Of a DNA stretch of 64,000 nucleotides, positions 26,507 to 35,110 are shown in pieces. The notes under the pieces are model-generated. The model did no database searches. It saw nothing but the letters and a program-made list of their open reading frames with translations, and was not told the origin of the DNA. Made by a program: the position numbers and the translations under genes. Source of the DNA: Deltaproteobacteria bacterium (GTDB lineage: Bacteria > Bdellovibrionota_B > Oligoflexia > Oligoflexales > CAIYRB01). Where the stretch lies: positions 33,024-97,023 of the forward strand of contig VGTI01000007.1 in assembly GCA_016874735.1 (NCBI GenBank), in the 5' to 3' direction. Every line of letters starts with the position of its first letter. Position 1 is the stretch's first letter.

Positions 26507-26875
26507 ATGTTCAAACTGTTTGCTAAACCATTATCGCGGGCTGATCAAGACGCTATCGTTTCAGCTAAATTGGTCTGGATACTAAGCCAAGTAAATCCGA
26601 CGCGAGTTATATTGTTCGGGTCGGCTGCGAGTTATCAAATGACTGATGCATCCGACATCGACTTAATCCTGACTTTTGCCAGTATTGAGGAGCGAGACAG
26701 CTCAAGAGTCATGCTTTTTAAATCTCGGCCCAAAGACGATTGGCCACATGACCTTTTACTTTTAACTGAAGAGGAGTTTGCTCAATCCGTGGCAAAAGGT
26801 GGCGGCGCTGCTTATTTGGCCAGTCAAGAGGGGCGGGTTCTCTACCAGTCCGGAGGAAATCATGAGTCCGCGTAA
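26507..26875 (+). CDS. MNT nucleotidyltransferase, antitoxin of MNT-HEPN pair
   Basis: A 122-residue minimal nucleotidyltransferase. The signature G-S-x10-D-x-D is exact: Gly38-Ser39, then Asp50-Ile-Asp52. In type VII toxin-antitoxin systems the MNT protein (MntA) adenylylates the HEPN toxin and so inactivates it. The downstream HEPN gene overlaps this one by 14 bases, which supports co-translation. It is a small, self-contained cassette between hisC and an amidohydrolase. Confidence 0.85.
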   Translation: MFKLFAKPLSRADQDAIVSAKLVWILSQVNPTRVILFGSAASYQMTDASDIDLILTFASIEERDSSRVMLFKSRPKDDWPHDLLLLTEEEFAQSVAKGGGAAYLASQEGRVLYQSGGNHESA

Positions 26876-27263
26876 ACAGGAGCGTCGCTTTGCCAAGGAA
26901 TACGCGCAGGTCTTGTGGCGCATTGCAGAGGGCGACTTCAGAACCGTATTAGTCTTGGCAAAGGCCTCTGACTACCGAGTCGAAAACGCTTTTTACCTGG
27001 CACAGCAATCCATTGAAAAGGCACTCAGGGCAGTATTAGTTCATCGTGGCATCGCCATACCAATGATACATGATTTGTCCGCACTACTCAGTAAACTGCC
27101 AGATGACTGTGATTCTCCTTATGGTTACGAACTTAACGCGCTAAGCGAGTACGCAACGATCCGTCGCTATGAGGAAGGCAGCTGGACTCCGACCAGCGAA
27201 GAGCTGCAGGATATTTTGACCAAAACAAAAGCAATGTTGGATTGGGCCAAGAGTAAAATCTAA
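26862..27263 (+). CDS. HEPN-domain protein, probable RNase toxin of MNT-HEPN pair
   Basis: A 133-residue all-helical HEPN protein. The catalytic R-x4-H motif is Arg56 ... His61 within 'EKALRAVLVHRG'. HEPN toxins are metal-independent RNases. The Tyr that MntA adenylylates in the classic R-x4-H-x-Y form is replaced here by Gly63, so the neutralising site must be elsewhere or the mechanism differs. I chose the ATG at 26862 because it has a strong GGAGGA site; the longer frame from 26778 only runs through the MNT gene. Confidence 0.85.
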   Translation: MSPRKQERRFAKEYAQVLWRIAEGDFRTVLVLAKASDYRVENAFYLAQQSIEKALRAVLVHRGIAIPMIHDLSALLSKLPDDCDSPYGYELNALSEYATIRRYEEGSWTPTSEELQDILTKTKAMLDWAKSKI

Positions 27264-27271
27264 TAAGTGCT

Positions 27272-29086
27272 TCATCCGCGAGGTTTCTTGGTTTCACTGG
27301 TCATGGTGACAGCGCCGCCTAGTATGGTCGCGATCACTGGGATATCTTTAATCTTCCGCGGATCTGAGCTTTGGGGGTCGCTGTCAAGAACCACAAAATC
27401 GGCGTACTTACCGGCTTCGATACTACCGACTTTGTCCTCGACACCTAGGGTGTACGCAGCGTCTATGGTCACCATGCGCAACGCCTGATACACACTGATT
27501 TTTTCGGCGGGAGCGACGAGTTGGCCTGAATAAAGCTCGCGGCGATTCACGGCAAACCACACCTCAGTGAGTGGTAGCGGTGGTGCCACCGGAGTGTCGG
27601 TGTGCATCGACACCACGACACCCTCGCGCAGGAGTGTGCCCATGCGTGTGGCTAGCGAGGCGCGGTCCGTGCCGAGTGAGTCGCTTTGCACGTGCGCGCG
27701 CATATAACCGTAGGCCGGATTGACACTCACGACGGCGCCGAGAGCCTTGACCTTGCGGGCATCTGAGCTGGATGAAATGCCGTAATGCTCGAACGTGAAA
27801 CGGTGATCAAAGCGCGGCTTGCGGTTTTGCAACTCTTGCAGCGCCGCCAGAGTAAGAGCGTTACCCAGGCTGCCATTGCTGTGGACGTGAATATGGAAGC
27901 CGCTGTCCCAGAATGGACTCATATGATCTGCGAATTCCTTCGTTGACTTGTAGAAAATCACCCCATCGTGCCAATCCGTATAACGCGGATTAGCGACCTT
28001 CATGGTGTTCGCAAGGTAGGCATCATCAGCGAAATATTTCACGCCTTTAAAAATCAAATAGTCATTATTTTCTTGCTCGAGAGCGCGCGCTCTGGTTGGG
28101 GCCTCTTTACTATAAGCCTCAATCAGGTTGGGGCCGTTAACGATCGTGACTAATCTTTGGTTTCTAAATTTGGACTTCGTGAAGTTTTTCACCAGAGCCA
28201 CTTCTTGCTCTACGTCTAATGACCCTAAAGACAGTTCACTCATTGTAGTCAAGCCATGCTGCTGGGCTAAGTCGCTCTGATACTGCATGTTGGATAGGAG
28301 TTGGCTCGGTTTGAAGACATCGCGCATAGCTGCGCGCATGATCAGAGTTGATGCCGACACACCAAGAAATGAGCCGCTCAGTTCCCCTTGTTCGGTCAGT
28401 CCGACACCGAGCGTTTTCTTGGCTGTTGCGAGATCCAAATCGTAATGCTTCAGAGCAGCGGTGTTCGCGAAAACATTATGCTCCGATGAATCCCAAACTA
28501 GGATCGGACGTGACTTAGAGACTTTGTCTAAGAACGCGCGATCAATCGGTCCACCCATCGCACTGACATCATAGCCCCAGGCAAAGAGCAGATCAGAGGG
28601 ATTAGCGAGCTTGCTATCATATTCTTTGAGTTTAACGATCACCTCGTCTTTAGATTTGATGCCAGGGAAAGGTGAATCATAGGCACGCAGCGTCGGCAGT
28701 GCGGTCAGCAAATTACTCGCCATCGCCGTACCGCCTAAAATGGGATGGCCGTGTGCTTCGACAAAGCCGGGGTATAAAACCTTATTGGCGAAACGACGAT
28801 CAATCGTGTGGGGATAGCGTTTGAGCCAAGGTCCTAGCTCTTCAAGCGTTCCGACGGAGAAAATGCGACCGTCCGCAGTAGCTACAGCTGTGGCCTCCGG
28901 CAGTCCAGGGTCCATGGTGACGATCTTTTTAGCGACAAACACGTTGAGGTGAGTCGGTTTTGCGATGACTTCGCTGGGGTCATTTGCCGCTATGTCAGCT
29001 TGAGCGGATGCGGTGAATGTCTGAGTAGCTAAAAGTAGTGCTAGAGTGATTTGCCGTATGACGTAGCTGAAGTATTGGCGCCCCAT
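27272..29086 (-). CDS. YtcJ-like exported amidohydrolase
   Basis: A 604-residue member of the amidohydrolase-3 (YtcJ) family. A signal peptide is visible (about 1-30, ending Ala-Ser-Ala). Metal-binding motifs are His112-x-His114 in 'GFVEAHGHP', a later 'HVHSNGS' and the catalytic 'MHTDTPV'. Near the C-terminus, 'LGVEDKVGSIEAGKYADFVVLD' is the family's typical closing strand. The substrate is unknown; relatives hydrolyse amide or formamide bonds. Being exported is less common for the family. It converges on the HEPN gene with 8 bases between. Confidence 0.85.
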   Translation of the reverse strand: MGRQYFSYVIRQITLALLLATQTFTASAQADIAANDPSEVIAKPTHLNVFVAKKIVTMDPGLPEATAVATADGRIFSVGTLEELGPWLKRYPHTIDRRFANKVLYPGFVEAHGHPILGGTAMASNLLTALPTLRAYDSPFPGIKSKDEVIVKLKEYDSKLANPSDLLFAWGYDVSAMGGPIDRAFLDKVSKSRPILVWDSSEHNVFANTAALKHYDLDLATAKKTLGVGLTEQGELSGSFLGVSASTLIMRAAMRDVFKPSQLLSNMQYQSDLAQQHGLTTMSELSLGSLDVEQEVALVKNFTKSKFRNQRLVTIVNGPNLIEAYSKEAPTRARALEQENNDYLIFKGVKYFADDAYLANTMKVANPRYTDWHDGVIFYKSTKEFADHMSPFWDSGFHIHVHSNGSLGNALTLAALQELQNRKPRFDHRFTFEHYGISSSSDARKVKALGAVVSVNPAYGYMRAHVQSDSLGTDRASLATRMGTLLREGVVVSMHTDTPVAPPLPLTEVWFAVNRRELYSGQLVAPAEKISVYQALRMVTIDAAYTLGVEDKVGSIEAGKYADFVVLDSDPQSSDPRKIKDIPVIATILGGAVTMTSETKKPRG

Positions 29087-29171
29087 GTATAAGCAACCTC
29101 ATATTTTAAAGTTGCCCAAATTTACAGCGCAAATGTTCGATTTTCTACGAAAAAATTTGAGGTCGTCTTAA

Positions 29172-32100
29172 CTACGGCAACATCCTACGTTGGATGCCGA
29201 GCAGCGAGCAATCGTCCTGCGCCCTACTATTTTGGAGATGATGTTGATAGTTTTGCAGTACGAGATCCTTCAGATCTTCCTCGTTTGTAGCCTGCTCCAA
29301 GATTTTTTTGATTTCATTGCGGCGCCGTTTAATGTTTTGACCTGGGCCGTTCTCTATCAGGCCGTCTGTTATCAGTAACAGGAGATCACCCGGGTTAAAT
29401 GAGAAGCGGACGAATTCCACGCTATCTACAAGGCCTAAGGGGTTTCCACGCGCGACAAGTATTTCCGCCTTATTGCCCCTTTTCAGTAATATGGGGACAT
29501 GTCCTGCGTTGTGATAAAGACCATCTCCCGTCCTGAGGTCGATCACCAAGAATGCCATAGTCATGAGATGATCCGATCTGACACCCGCGGTCGTCACCGC
29601 TCGGTTAGCAGCGCGCACGATCACTTCAAGGCATTGTTCAGGGCTGTTCGCTGCGCCGCGCGGCAGCAAATCGTAGGCTGAAGAAATGGCGCCGCATACC
29701 GCGCCGGTCACAAGTGCAGCTGGGACACCGTGACCAGTAACATCACCAATCTGCACGTAGAGCCAGTCATTGGTGCGTTCATGGTAGTAGCCGTACCAGT
29801 CACCGCCCGTTTCGTCGGCAGAGATATAAGCGGCGCTGATGCCAACGCCGGGAATAGCCCCCGTAGGCGGCAGTAGGGAATTTTGCACGGCTTGCGCTGC
29901 CCGCATCTGTCCTTCAAGTCGGACTTTTTCCTTTGCCGTGGTGAGGTGCTGCACATTGCGTATCGAAATGGCACCTTGTGCAGCTATGAGGCTGAGAGTC
30001 TTCATCCGCCCTGCGTTAAAGACGCCTTTGCTGAGATCGTTTTCAAGATAGAGGATCCCAACCAGATCACCTTGGTTCTCAATCGGAATACAGGCAATCG
30101 AGGCACACTGCGATTTCACGATATAAGGGTCGGTTGCAAATTTGGGGTCTTGCTTTGCATCGTCGAGCACTACGGTTTGCTGCATTCGCAGAGCCAGGTT
30201 AACGACGCTGATCGCTAGCTCCTCATTCAAGGTGTCGAGCTGACGCGGACGCAAATCCGCGCTGAATTCCGAGGTCAAAGTAGCGCTGATATGGGAGACC
30301 AAGATGGGTCCCTCTTTGATAAGAATAAGTCCGCGCCGCGCACCTGCAGCTTCTAGCGTAATTTTGGCTAGGCTTTGGATGAGTGACTCGATGGTGAGTT
30401 CACTTGAAATTGCCTGGCATGCGCGGCAGATGCTTTCAATGTCGAGTGCCTCGCCGAGGTTTGAGTAAGTGGCGGTTATTTTATTTTTGATGGAGGTGGC
30501 AATCTCTGGCGACTTAAGAGCGCTAAATTCGGCGTCGAGCAACGCGACTTTAGCCCTGGACCCGGAGGTAGCAAAGAGGTTGCGAGCTTTCCGTAAATAA
30601 GCGAGGCCCGAATACTGATCTCCCAACGTCAGGGAATATCGCCCCGATCGCTCATAGGCCAAGGCTTGGAGTGATGAAATGCCGGATTCCGTCGACCATT
30701 TTCGTGCCTCCTGGTATTCCCTGAGCGCCAGTGCGTCTTGGCCTCGAAGGCGCGCCATTTCCGCGCCCAGAATGTGGTGAGAAAAGCCGTAGTAGAGTGG
30801 GCTGCGTTTGGCAAGTATTTTGACCAAGTTTAGAAATGGCCGCATCTTGAGTGTAGCCATGCGACTGAAGGTTTGACGTGTCATGGCAGCAAAGCGAGCG
30901 ATGCTGGCGTAGGTACGATTATAAACAAATCCGTAACCTAACCAAGACGTTGACCATTCAAAGGAGGATGCTTTCTTATACTCCTGTACAGACTCTTCGT
31001 AGCGGCCAAGGATGGTAAATAGCATATAGCGACACATATGGTAGCCATTGCGCACCATAGCGGACTGATGCTCAAGAACTCTCTGCATAGCTTCATCGTC
31101 GGTGATGGCTGGGAGCGGGATGCCACATGGTTTTTCGGTCAGTTCGCTGAGGAAGAGACAGTAGATGCCAAAGTAGAGGGCCATCTGCTCCTGGCGGTAT
31201 CGCTTAAGTGTAAAATAATATCCTGGTGCGGATTGAAGCAGGTGATCAAGATTTTCTGCAAGGCTCTTGCGAGCAAGCAGGGAGACTACGGCATGCCCGG
31301 CAAACTCAAGGTCGCCGTTGGAGATAAATGATCCTAAGAGCTGCTCGAGGGTCTGGATACCCTCTCGCGGAATTTCGCTCCAAGTCCGAAGGATAGAGTG
31401 ATAGAAGAATGAGGTTCTCAAATAGGTTTTGGTGTAACCACGCTCGCGACTAGTTTCAATCAGAGCTTGCATCATAGCATCAGCTTGATCAAATCGCCTG
31501 AACGTACCAGCTAGCACCAAAGCATAACTTGCAATGGAATGGTTGCTCGGCTCAGTCATTCCATACTTTAGGGTCTGGCGCACGCCGCGCATAATAAGCA
31601 ATGCGACAAGATTTTTGTTTACAAATGCAGCGGCCATGCCAATGTCGGCAGATAGTGATCTTATCGCAATCTGGGTTGGGTCCTTTAATTCTGGCAGCGT
31701 CCGTAGCTTTGCAATTTCTCTCGTGTTAAAGGTGATCATCGTACGTAAAGTGTCGAAAAATACCCTAAAACTCGAAGGATGCTCGTTGAGATTGTCACCT
31801 AACATCGCCAGACCCTGGCAGCCGATCTGAATAGCCTCTTTATAGCGTGCTGCTTCGGACAGAGCTTGGCACATCGCACTGTAAGCCGGGCTGATCGCTA
31901 AGGCATCGGACTTCTTCGCACTACTGATAAGGTTACGAAAAAGAATCTCAAGTTTTTCAGATTGGTCGGCATGGTAAGCAACCTCAATCAAGCGCACATG
32001 AAGTTGAAGTGCCGTCTGATAGTCCTCGTCCCATGGCTGCGAACCAAGTGCCCTAAGACCCAGCTCGAATGCCTCATAAGCCGGGTGGTAGGCAGCACCT

Positions 32101-34352
32101 TTGGCTACAAGATTGCCTGCTTTAAGGCATAATTTTGCCAGATCTAGCCGCTCTTCCTCCGCTAAAAGATCGATAGCGGCGGAAAGGTGGCCGGTTGCCT
32201 CAATCAGAAGTCGTGGTTCTTGGGCCCTTGCGAGGAAGCGGCCCACTCTCAAGTGGGCCCTCGTTAGCTCATGATGCGCGAGTAGGTGACGCGCAGTTTC
32301 CTGGACGCGGTCGTGGGCGAAGCGAAAGCGCACGTCGATGTCAGCTTCTGCCGTCGCAAGGAGCCTATACTCGGAATCGATGGGAATTAAGATGTCCGCG
32401 TTGATAGCGGGCCCAAGCACTTTACCTAGTTGAGGGCCATCAACTTCTAAAACCCCAGCGAGTGACATGAGCGAAAACTCGCGACCGATTAGTGCTGCAT
32501 GTGCAAGGGCCGAGCGGCAGGAATCATCCAGCCGACGTAGTTCAGCCAAAACAACTTCGATTACATTTTCCGCGATGGGAATGGTGGCAAGCGCCTCAGG
32601 ATCATAAACAAACCGACGATTGTTCGCATCGAATTTAATGGTACCTCGTTCGTGGATGAGATGAAGTAGTTTAACGATAAAGAAAGGATTGCCAGCGCTT
32701 TTCTTGGTGATTAGACGGGCTAGTGGGGCAGCGTTTAGGGTGTCACAGTGTAGGGTATCCGCGACGAGACTAGTGACGGCCTCTAGTCCTAGAGGGCGCA
32801 GATCTAGGCGTACTATCTGGACCTCGCGTTCCCTAAGGCGATTTAATGTTATATGCAAGGGATGGCCTTCGCCGACCTCTTCATCACGATAAGCGAAGAT
32901 GAGCAGGAGCGATTGATCGCCGGTTTTTGAGCCCAGGACCTCGAGAAGCCGTAAAGAGGCACCATCTGCCCACTGCAGGTCATCCAGAAATAGTACGAGG
33001 GGACGGCCTGGATCGGCGAAGCAGCATAGGAAGTTTTCGAAGGCAAGGTTGAGGCGGTTCATAGCCTCGAGTGGCGCCAGTGGCGCAATTGGCGGTAAGG
33101 GACCCATCAGGAGCGAGAGTTCAGGGACTAAATCGGCAACCACTTGGCCGTTGTCGCCGAGGGCCTTCGTGATTTTTTGGCGCCAGGCCTCAAGCCTTGC
33201 ATTATCTAGCGACAGAAGGCTAGAGACCAGTGGCTTTAGGGCCTGAGTTAGTGCCAAAAAAGGTGCGTTGCGGATATTTTGCTCAAACTTGCCCGAAGCA
33301 AGAAATCCCCCATTTGCAGCACAGTTTCTGACGAGCTCGTGGACCAGGGCCGACTTGCCGATCCCGGAGGGTCCAGTGACCTTGACGATGATTGACTCAG
33401 AATTTCTGGCACGCGCAAAGGCGTCGGTGAGCATTGCCACCTCTGCCTCGCGTCCGTAGACGCGCGCAGGAATCATGAAGGATCTAGCAATGTCATTGGC
33501 TCCAAGCTCTATGGCAACGTGGGGGGAGCTGAGGCACAAGTTTAGATCGTGTGCGAGGCCGCGCGCCGACTGGTAACGGTGCTCGGCCTCCTTGGCGAGA
33601 AGCTTGATAAGAATGCGGCAAAGAAGCGGTGGAAGATTTGGGTAAAGATCCGCAGGTGACGGAGCAGCCCGAGCAATATGGCTATGAATCAGCTCTACAG
33701 GGTCAGTGCTCGTAAATGGTAGAGATCCTGTCAGCAGCTGATAGAAGGTCACCCCGAGTGCATATAAGTCGCTGCGCAAATCGACGGGCCGATTCATTCT
33801 GCCGGTTTGCTCTGGGGCAATATACGAGAGGGTTCCCTCGATCGTATCAATGCTATCCGCTGTGGTTGTTTCGCGCGAAAGTTTGGTCGCGATGCCAAAG
33901 TCGATGATTTGGATCTGGCCGAGATCAGGCGTGGCAATAATATTTGCAGGGCAGATATCTTTATGTATCACTCCGTATTCATGAACTACAGCGAGTGCTT
34001 CGGTCATCTTGAGAGCTATCGGAATAAACGATTGCCATTGCCCTTTTGTATCTTTGACTATGGTATCCAGGCTGCGACCACCAATGTCCTCGAAGACGAT
34101 CGTCCATTGCCCGTCCCAGAGGAGCAGATCGAGGGGGCGGGCAATGTGTGGGCTTTGGAATTCGCTGGATAGAGTGTGCTCGAGGCGAAACCTAGCTAGT
34201 TCAGTGGGTGATGGTGGGTCATTCACTAGGATTTTCAGGATGACGGATCGTCCATCGTCGAGACGTCGACCGCGAAGCACCTTGGTGCGTGACCCTTCAT
34301 AGAGCAGCTCGTCAATTGCGAAGCCTACTTGCTGCTTGGTGTCAAGTGCCAT
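29172..34352 (-). CDS. Giant Ser/Thr kinase - AAA ATPase - TPR-like - GAF - SpoIIE/PP2C phosphatase
   Basis: A 1726-residue soluble signalling protein. Residues about 10-275 form a protein kinase with HKD (about 130-132; HRD in most kinases), DFG (about 151-153) and APEQ. Residues about 297-620 form an AAA/STAND-like ATPase: Walker A 'GPSGIGKS' (about 327-334) and Walker B 'LFLDDLQWAD' (about 454-463). A long helical TPR-like stretch reaches about 1270. A GAF domain follows (about 1300-1450), then a SpoIIE-type PP2C phosphatase with 'GGDWYGYY', 'GDVTGHGVPAALV', 'NAGHVP' and 'LLLITDGL'. Such proteins usually end in a histidine kinase; here a phosphatase takes that place. The target is unknown. 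Confidence 0.93.
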   Translation of the reverse strand: MALDTKQQVGFAIDELLYEGSRTKVLRGRRLDDGRSVILKILVNDPPSPTELARFRLEHTLSSEFQSPHIARPLDLLLWDGQWTIVFEDIGGRSLDTIVKDTKGQWQSFIPIALKMTEALAVVHEYGVIHKDICPANIIATPDLGQIQIIDFGIATKLSRETTTADSIDTIEGTLSYIAPEQTGRMNRPVDLRSDLYALGVTFYQLLTGSLPFTSTDPVELIHSHIARAAPSPADLYPNLPPLLCRILIKLLAKEAEHRYQSARGLAHDLNLCLSSPHVAIELGANDIARSFMIPARVYGREAEVAMLTDAFARARNSESIIVKVTGPSGIGKSALVHELVRNCAANGGFLASGKFEQNIRNAPFLALTQALKPLVSSLLSLDNARLEAWRQKITKALGDNGQVVADLVPELSLLMGPLPPIAPLAPLEAMNRLNLAFENFLCCFADPGRPLVLFLDDLQWADGASLRLLEVLGSKTGDQSLLLIFAYRDEEVGEGHPLHITLNRLREREVQIVRLDLRPLGLEAVTSLVADTLHCDTLNAAPLARLITKKSAGNPFFIVKLLHLIHERGTIKFDANNRRFVYDPEALATIPIAENVIEVVLAELRRLDDSCRSALAHAALIGREFSLMSLAGVLEVDGPQLGKVLGPAINADILIPIDSEYRLLATAEADIDVRFRFAHDRVQETARHLLAHHELTRAHLRVGRFLARAQEPRLLIEATGHLSAAIDLLAEEERLDLAKLCLKAGNLVAKGAAYHPAYEAFELGLRALGSQPWDEDYQTALQLHVRLIEVAYHADQSEKLEILFRNLISSAKKSDALAISPAYSAMCQALSEAARYKEAIQIGCQGLAMLGDNLNEHPSSFRVFFDTLRTMITFNTREIAKLRTLPELKDPTQIAIRSLSADIGMAAAFVNKNLVALLIMRGVRQTLKYGMTEPSNHSIASYALVLAGTFRRFDQADAMMQALIETSRERGYTKTYLRTSFFYHSILRTWSEIPREGIQTLEQLLGSFISNGDLEFAGHAVVSLLARKSLAENLDHLLQSAPGYYFTLKRYRQEQMALYFGIYCLFLSELTEKPCGIPLPAITDDEAMQRVLEHQSAMVRNGYHMCRYMLFTILGRYEESVQEYKKASSFEWSTSWLGYGFVYNRTYASIARFAAMTRQTFSRMATLKMRPFLNLVKILAKRSPLYYGFSHHILGAEMARLRGQDALALREYQEARKWSTESGISSLQALAYERSGRYSLTLGDQYSGLAYLRKARNLFATSGSRAKVALLDAEFSALKSPEIATSIKNKITATYSNLGEALDIESICRACQAISSELTIESLIQSLAKITLEAAGARRGLILIKEGPILVSHISATLTSEFSADLRPRQLDTLNEELAISVVNLALRMQQTVVLDDAKQDPKFATDPYIVKSQCASIACIPIENQGDLVGILYLENDLSKGVFNAGRMKTLSLIAAQGAISIRNVQHLTTAKEKVRLEGQMRAAQAVQNSLLPPTGAIPGVGISAAYISADETGGDWYGYYHERTNDWLYVQIGDVTGHGVPAALVTGAVCGAISSAYDLLPRGAANSPEQCLEVIVRAANRAVTTAGVRSDHLMTMAFLVIDLRTGDGLYHNAGHVPILLKRGNKAEILVARGNPLGLVDSVEFVRFSFNPGDLLLLITDGLIENGPGQNIKRRRNEIKKILEQATNEEDLKDLVLQNYQHHLQNSRAQDDCSLLGIQRRMLP

Positions 34353-34507
34353 AGGTCACCGGTTTAGGGGGGGGGCGGCTGTTGAGAATGATATTTAACT
34401 TTAGTTTACCTGGGCGGAGGGTATGCGGCAATCTCGCATTGGGTGATTCATGATCTTGAAACCTTAACTCGAGAAAGCGTATTCGGAAGATTTTTGGAGC
34501 TGTGCCA

Positions 34508-34540
34508 ATGGTGTCTGATCATCGTCGATTGTGCGATTAG
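34508..34540 (+). other. Ten-codon ORF, possible leader peptide
   Basis: ATG at 34508 to TAG at 34540 encodes M-V-S-D-H-R-R-L-C-D. GGAG lies 8 bases upstream (34496-34499). It ends six bases before the first inverted repeat. A leader-peptide role is only a possibility; short ORFs with an SD arise by chance. Confidence 0.2.
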
Positions 34541-34546
34541 ACGCAA

Positions 34547-34570
34547 ATTATGAACATTACCGTTCATAAT
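34547..34570. promoter_or_regulatory. Perfect 9-bp inverted repeat, operator-like
   Basis: ATTATGAAC-ATTACC-GTTCATAAT: two perfect 9-bp arms with a 6-base centre, about 165 bases before the cysteine-rich gene. Its symmetry and spacing suit a helix-turn-helix dimer site centred about 60 bases before the -35 box at 34617. Confidence 0.5.
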
Positions 34571-34577
34571 GTGACGA

Positions 34578-34620
34578 TCAAATGAAGTTTTGTTCTGGAG
34601 ATTCTCCTGGATTCATTTGA
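34578..34620. promoter_or_regulatory. Second inverted repeat, overlapping the -35 box
   Basis: TCAAATGAA (34578-34586) pairs perfectly with TTCATTTGA (34612-34620); within it GGAG-ATT-CTCC forms an inner dyad. The right arm overlaps the -35 hexamer at 34617-34622, so occupancy of this site would block or modulate the promoter. Confidence 0.5.
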
Positions 34621-34643
34621 CACGACTATCATCATCGTATTAT
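34617..34643 (+). promoter_or_regulatory. Sigma-70-like promoter with short spacer
   Basis: TTGACA (34617-34622, perfect -35) and TATTAT (34638-34643, five of six for -10) are separated by 15 bases, shorter than the usual 17, which suggests a weak or activator-dependent promoter. Transcription would begin near 34650, about 85 bases before the cysteine-rich gene. Confidence 0.5.
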
Positions 34644-34646
34644 CTG

Positions 34647-34668
34647 GCGGCCTTCATTCAAAGGCCGC
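34647..34668 (+). promoter_or_regulatory. GC-rich hairpin at the predicted mRNA 5' end
   Basis: GCGGCCTT-CATTCA-AAGGCCGC is a perfect 8-bp stem. No T-run follows, so it is not a standard terminator. At the predicted 5' end of the transcript it could protect the mRNA or take part in attenuation. Confidence 0.5.
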
Positions 34669-34735
34669 TGTAGCTAATTAGTAGGCAAATGGATCCTTGG
34701 TTTTGGCGCAAACAATTTAAAATTAGGTGTGAACA

Positions 34736-35023
34736 ATGAAAAAAATGATTTCTGTCTCGGTTGTGGTAATGACGGTTGGTTACTCTACGATGGCAAGCGC
34801 TGCGTTTGTTTGTGGATGTTGGGGTAACAAGAGACCGACCAACAATCCAAGTAAAAACTTTTGCGACTACAGTCAGGCGGCGAGCAATAACGGTTGGGGC
34901 TGGAATGCAGCGACGCAAAAACCTTGTCCCCCGCAAAACGGCCAAGGCTACTGTGACTACAGCCATGCCGATAGCAACGATGGTTGGGGGTGGAATCCGG
35001 TCACGAATACTTCTTGTCGCTAA
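34736..35023 (+). CDS. Small secreted cysteine-rich protein with duplicated GWGWN motif
   Basis: A 95-residue protein with a clear Sec signal (cleavage likely after Ala-Ser-Ala, about residue 22). The mature 73 residues hold six cysteines: Cys26, Cys28 and two exact 30-residue repeats (Cys43 ... GWGWN 53-57 ... Cys64 and Cys73 ... GWGWN 83-87 ... Cys94). Each repeat begins 'F/Y-C-D-Y-S'. The Gly-Trp-Gly-Trp element between two cysteines recalls small carbohydrate-binding modules such as CBM10, but I cannot confirm membership. It is probably secreted and disulfide-bonded; binding sugar through the exposed tryptophans is an inference. AGGTG lies 6 bases before the ATG. Confidence 0.8.
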   Translation: MKKMISVSVVVMTVGYSTMASAAFVCGCWGNKRPTNNPSKNFCDYSQAASNNGWGWNAATQKPCPPQNGQGYCDYSHADSNDGWGWNPVTNTSCR

Positions 35024-35040
35024 TTGAGACCCGTACGATC

Positions 35041-35080
35041 CAATTGTGGAACCGACGCCCTTGCGTTGCTTCCACAATTG
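35041..35080. repeat. 11-bp perfect inverted repeat
   Basis: CAATTGTGGAA (35041-35051) and TTCCACAATTG (35070-35080) are perfect complements around an 18-base centre, 18 bases after the cysteine-rich gene. It could be a processing or terminator-like hairpin (no T-run) or part of a mobile-element end, given the direct repeats that follow. Confidence 0.5.
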
Positions 35081-35110
35081 TGAGCCAGTCCATTTCACAA
35101 CTGTGAGCCA
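35073..35110. repeat. 15-bp direct repeats, possible IS-end remnant
   Basis: CACAATTGTGAGCCA (35073-35087) and CACAACTGTGAGCCA (35096-35110) differ at one base and start 23 bases apart. The reverse complement reads GTGGCTCACA...TGGCTCACA, which from memory resembles the repeated terminal sequences of some IS21-family elements. No transposase is present. A small hairpin, CCTGGT-CAA-ACCAGG, follows at 35115-35129. Confidence 0.4.

Larger units (their letters stand above)
34353..34735. other. 383-base divergent intergenic region rich in dyads
   Basis: This region separates the kinase/phosphatase gene (minus) from the small cysteine-rich gene (plus). It contains a G-run (about 34366-34374), a ten-codon ORF with an SD site, two long inverted repeats, a promoter-like pair of hexamers and a GC hairpin, each listed separately. 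No protein gene of ordinary size fits. Confidence 0.7.

Noticed and set aside
26778..26861. Longer start for the HEPN gene
   Set aside because: The extra 28 residues only read through the MNT gene; a strong SD supports the ATG at 26862.
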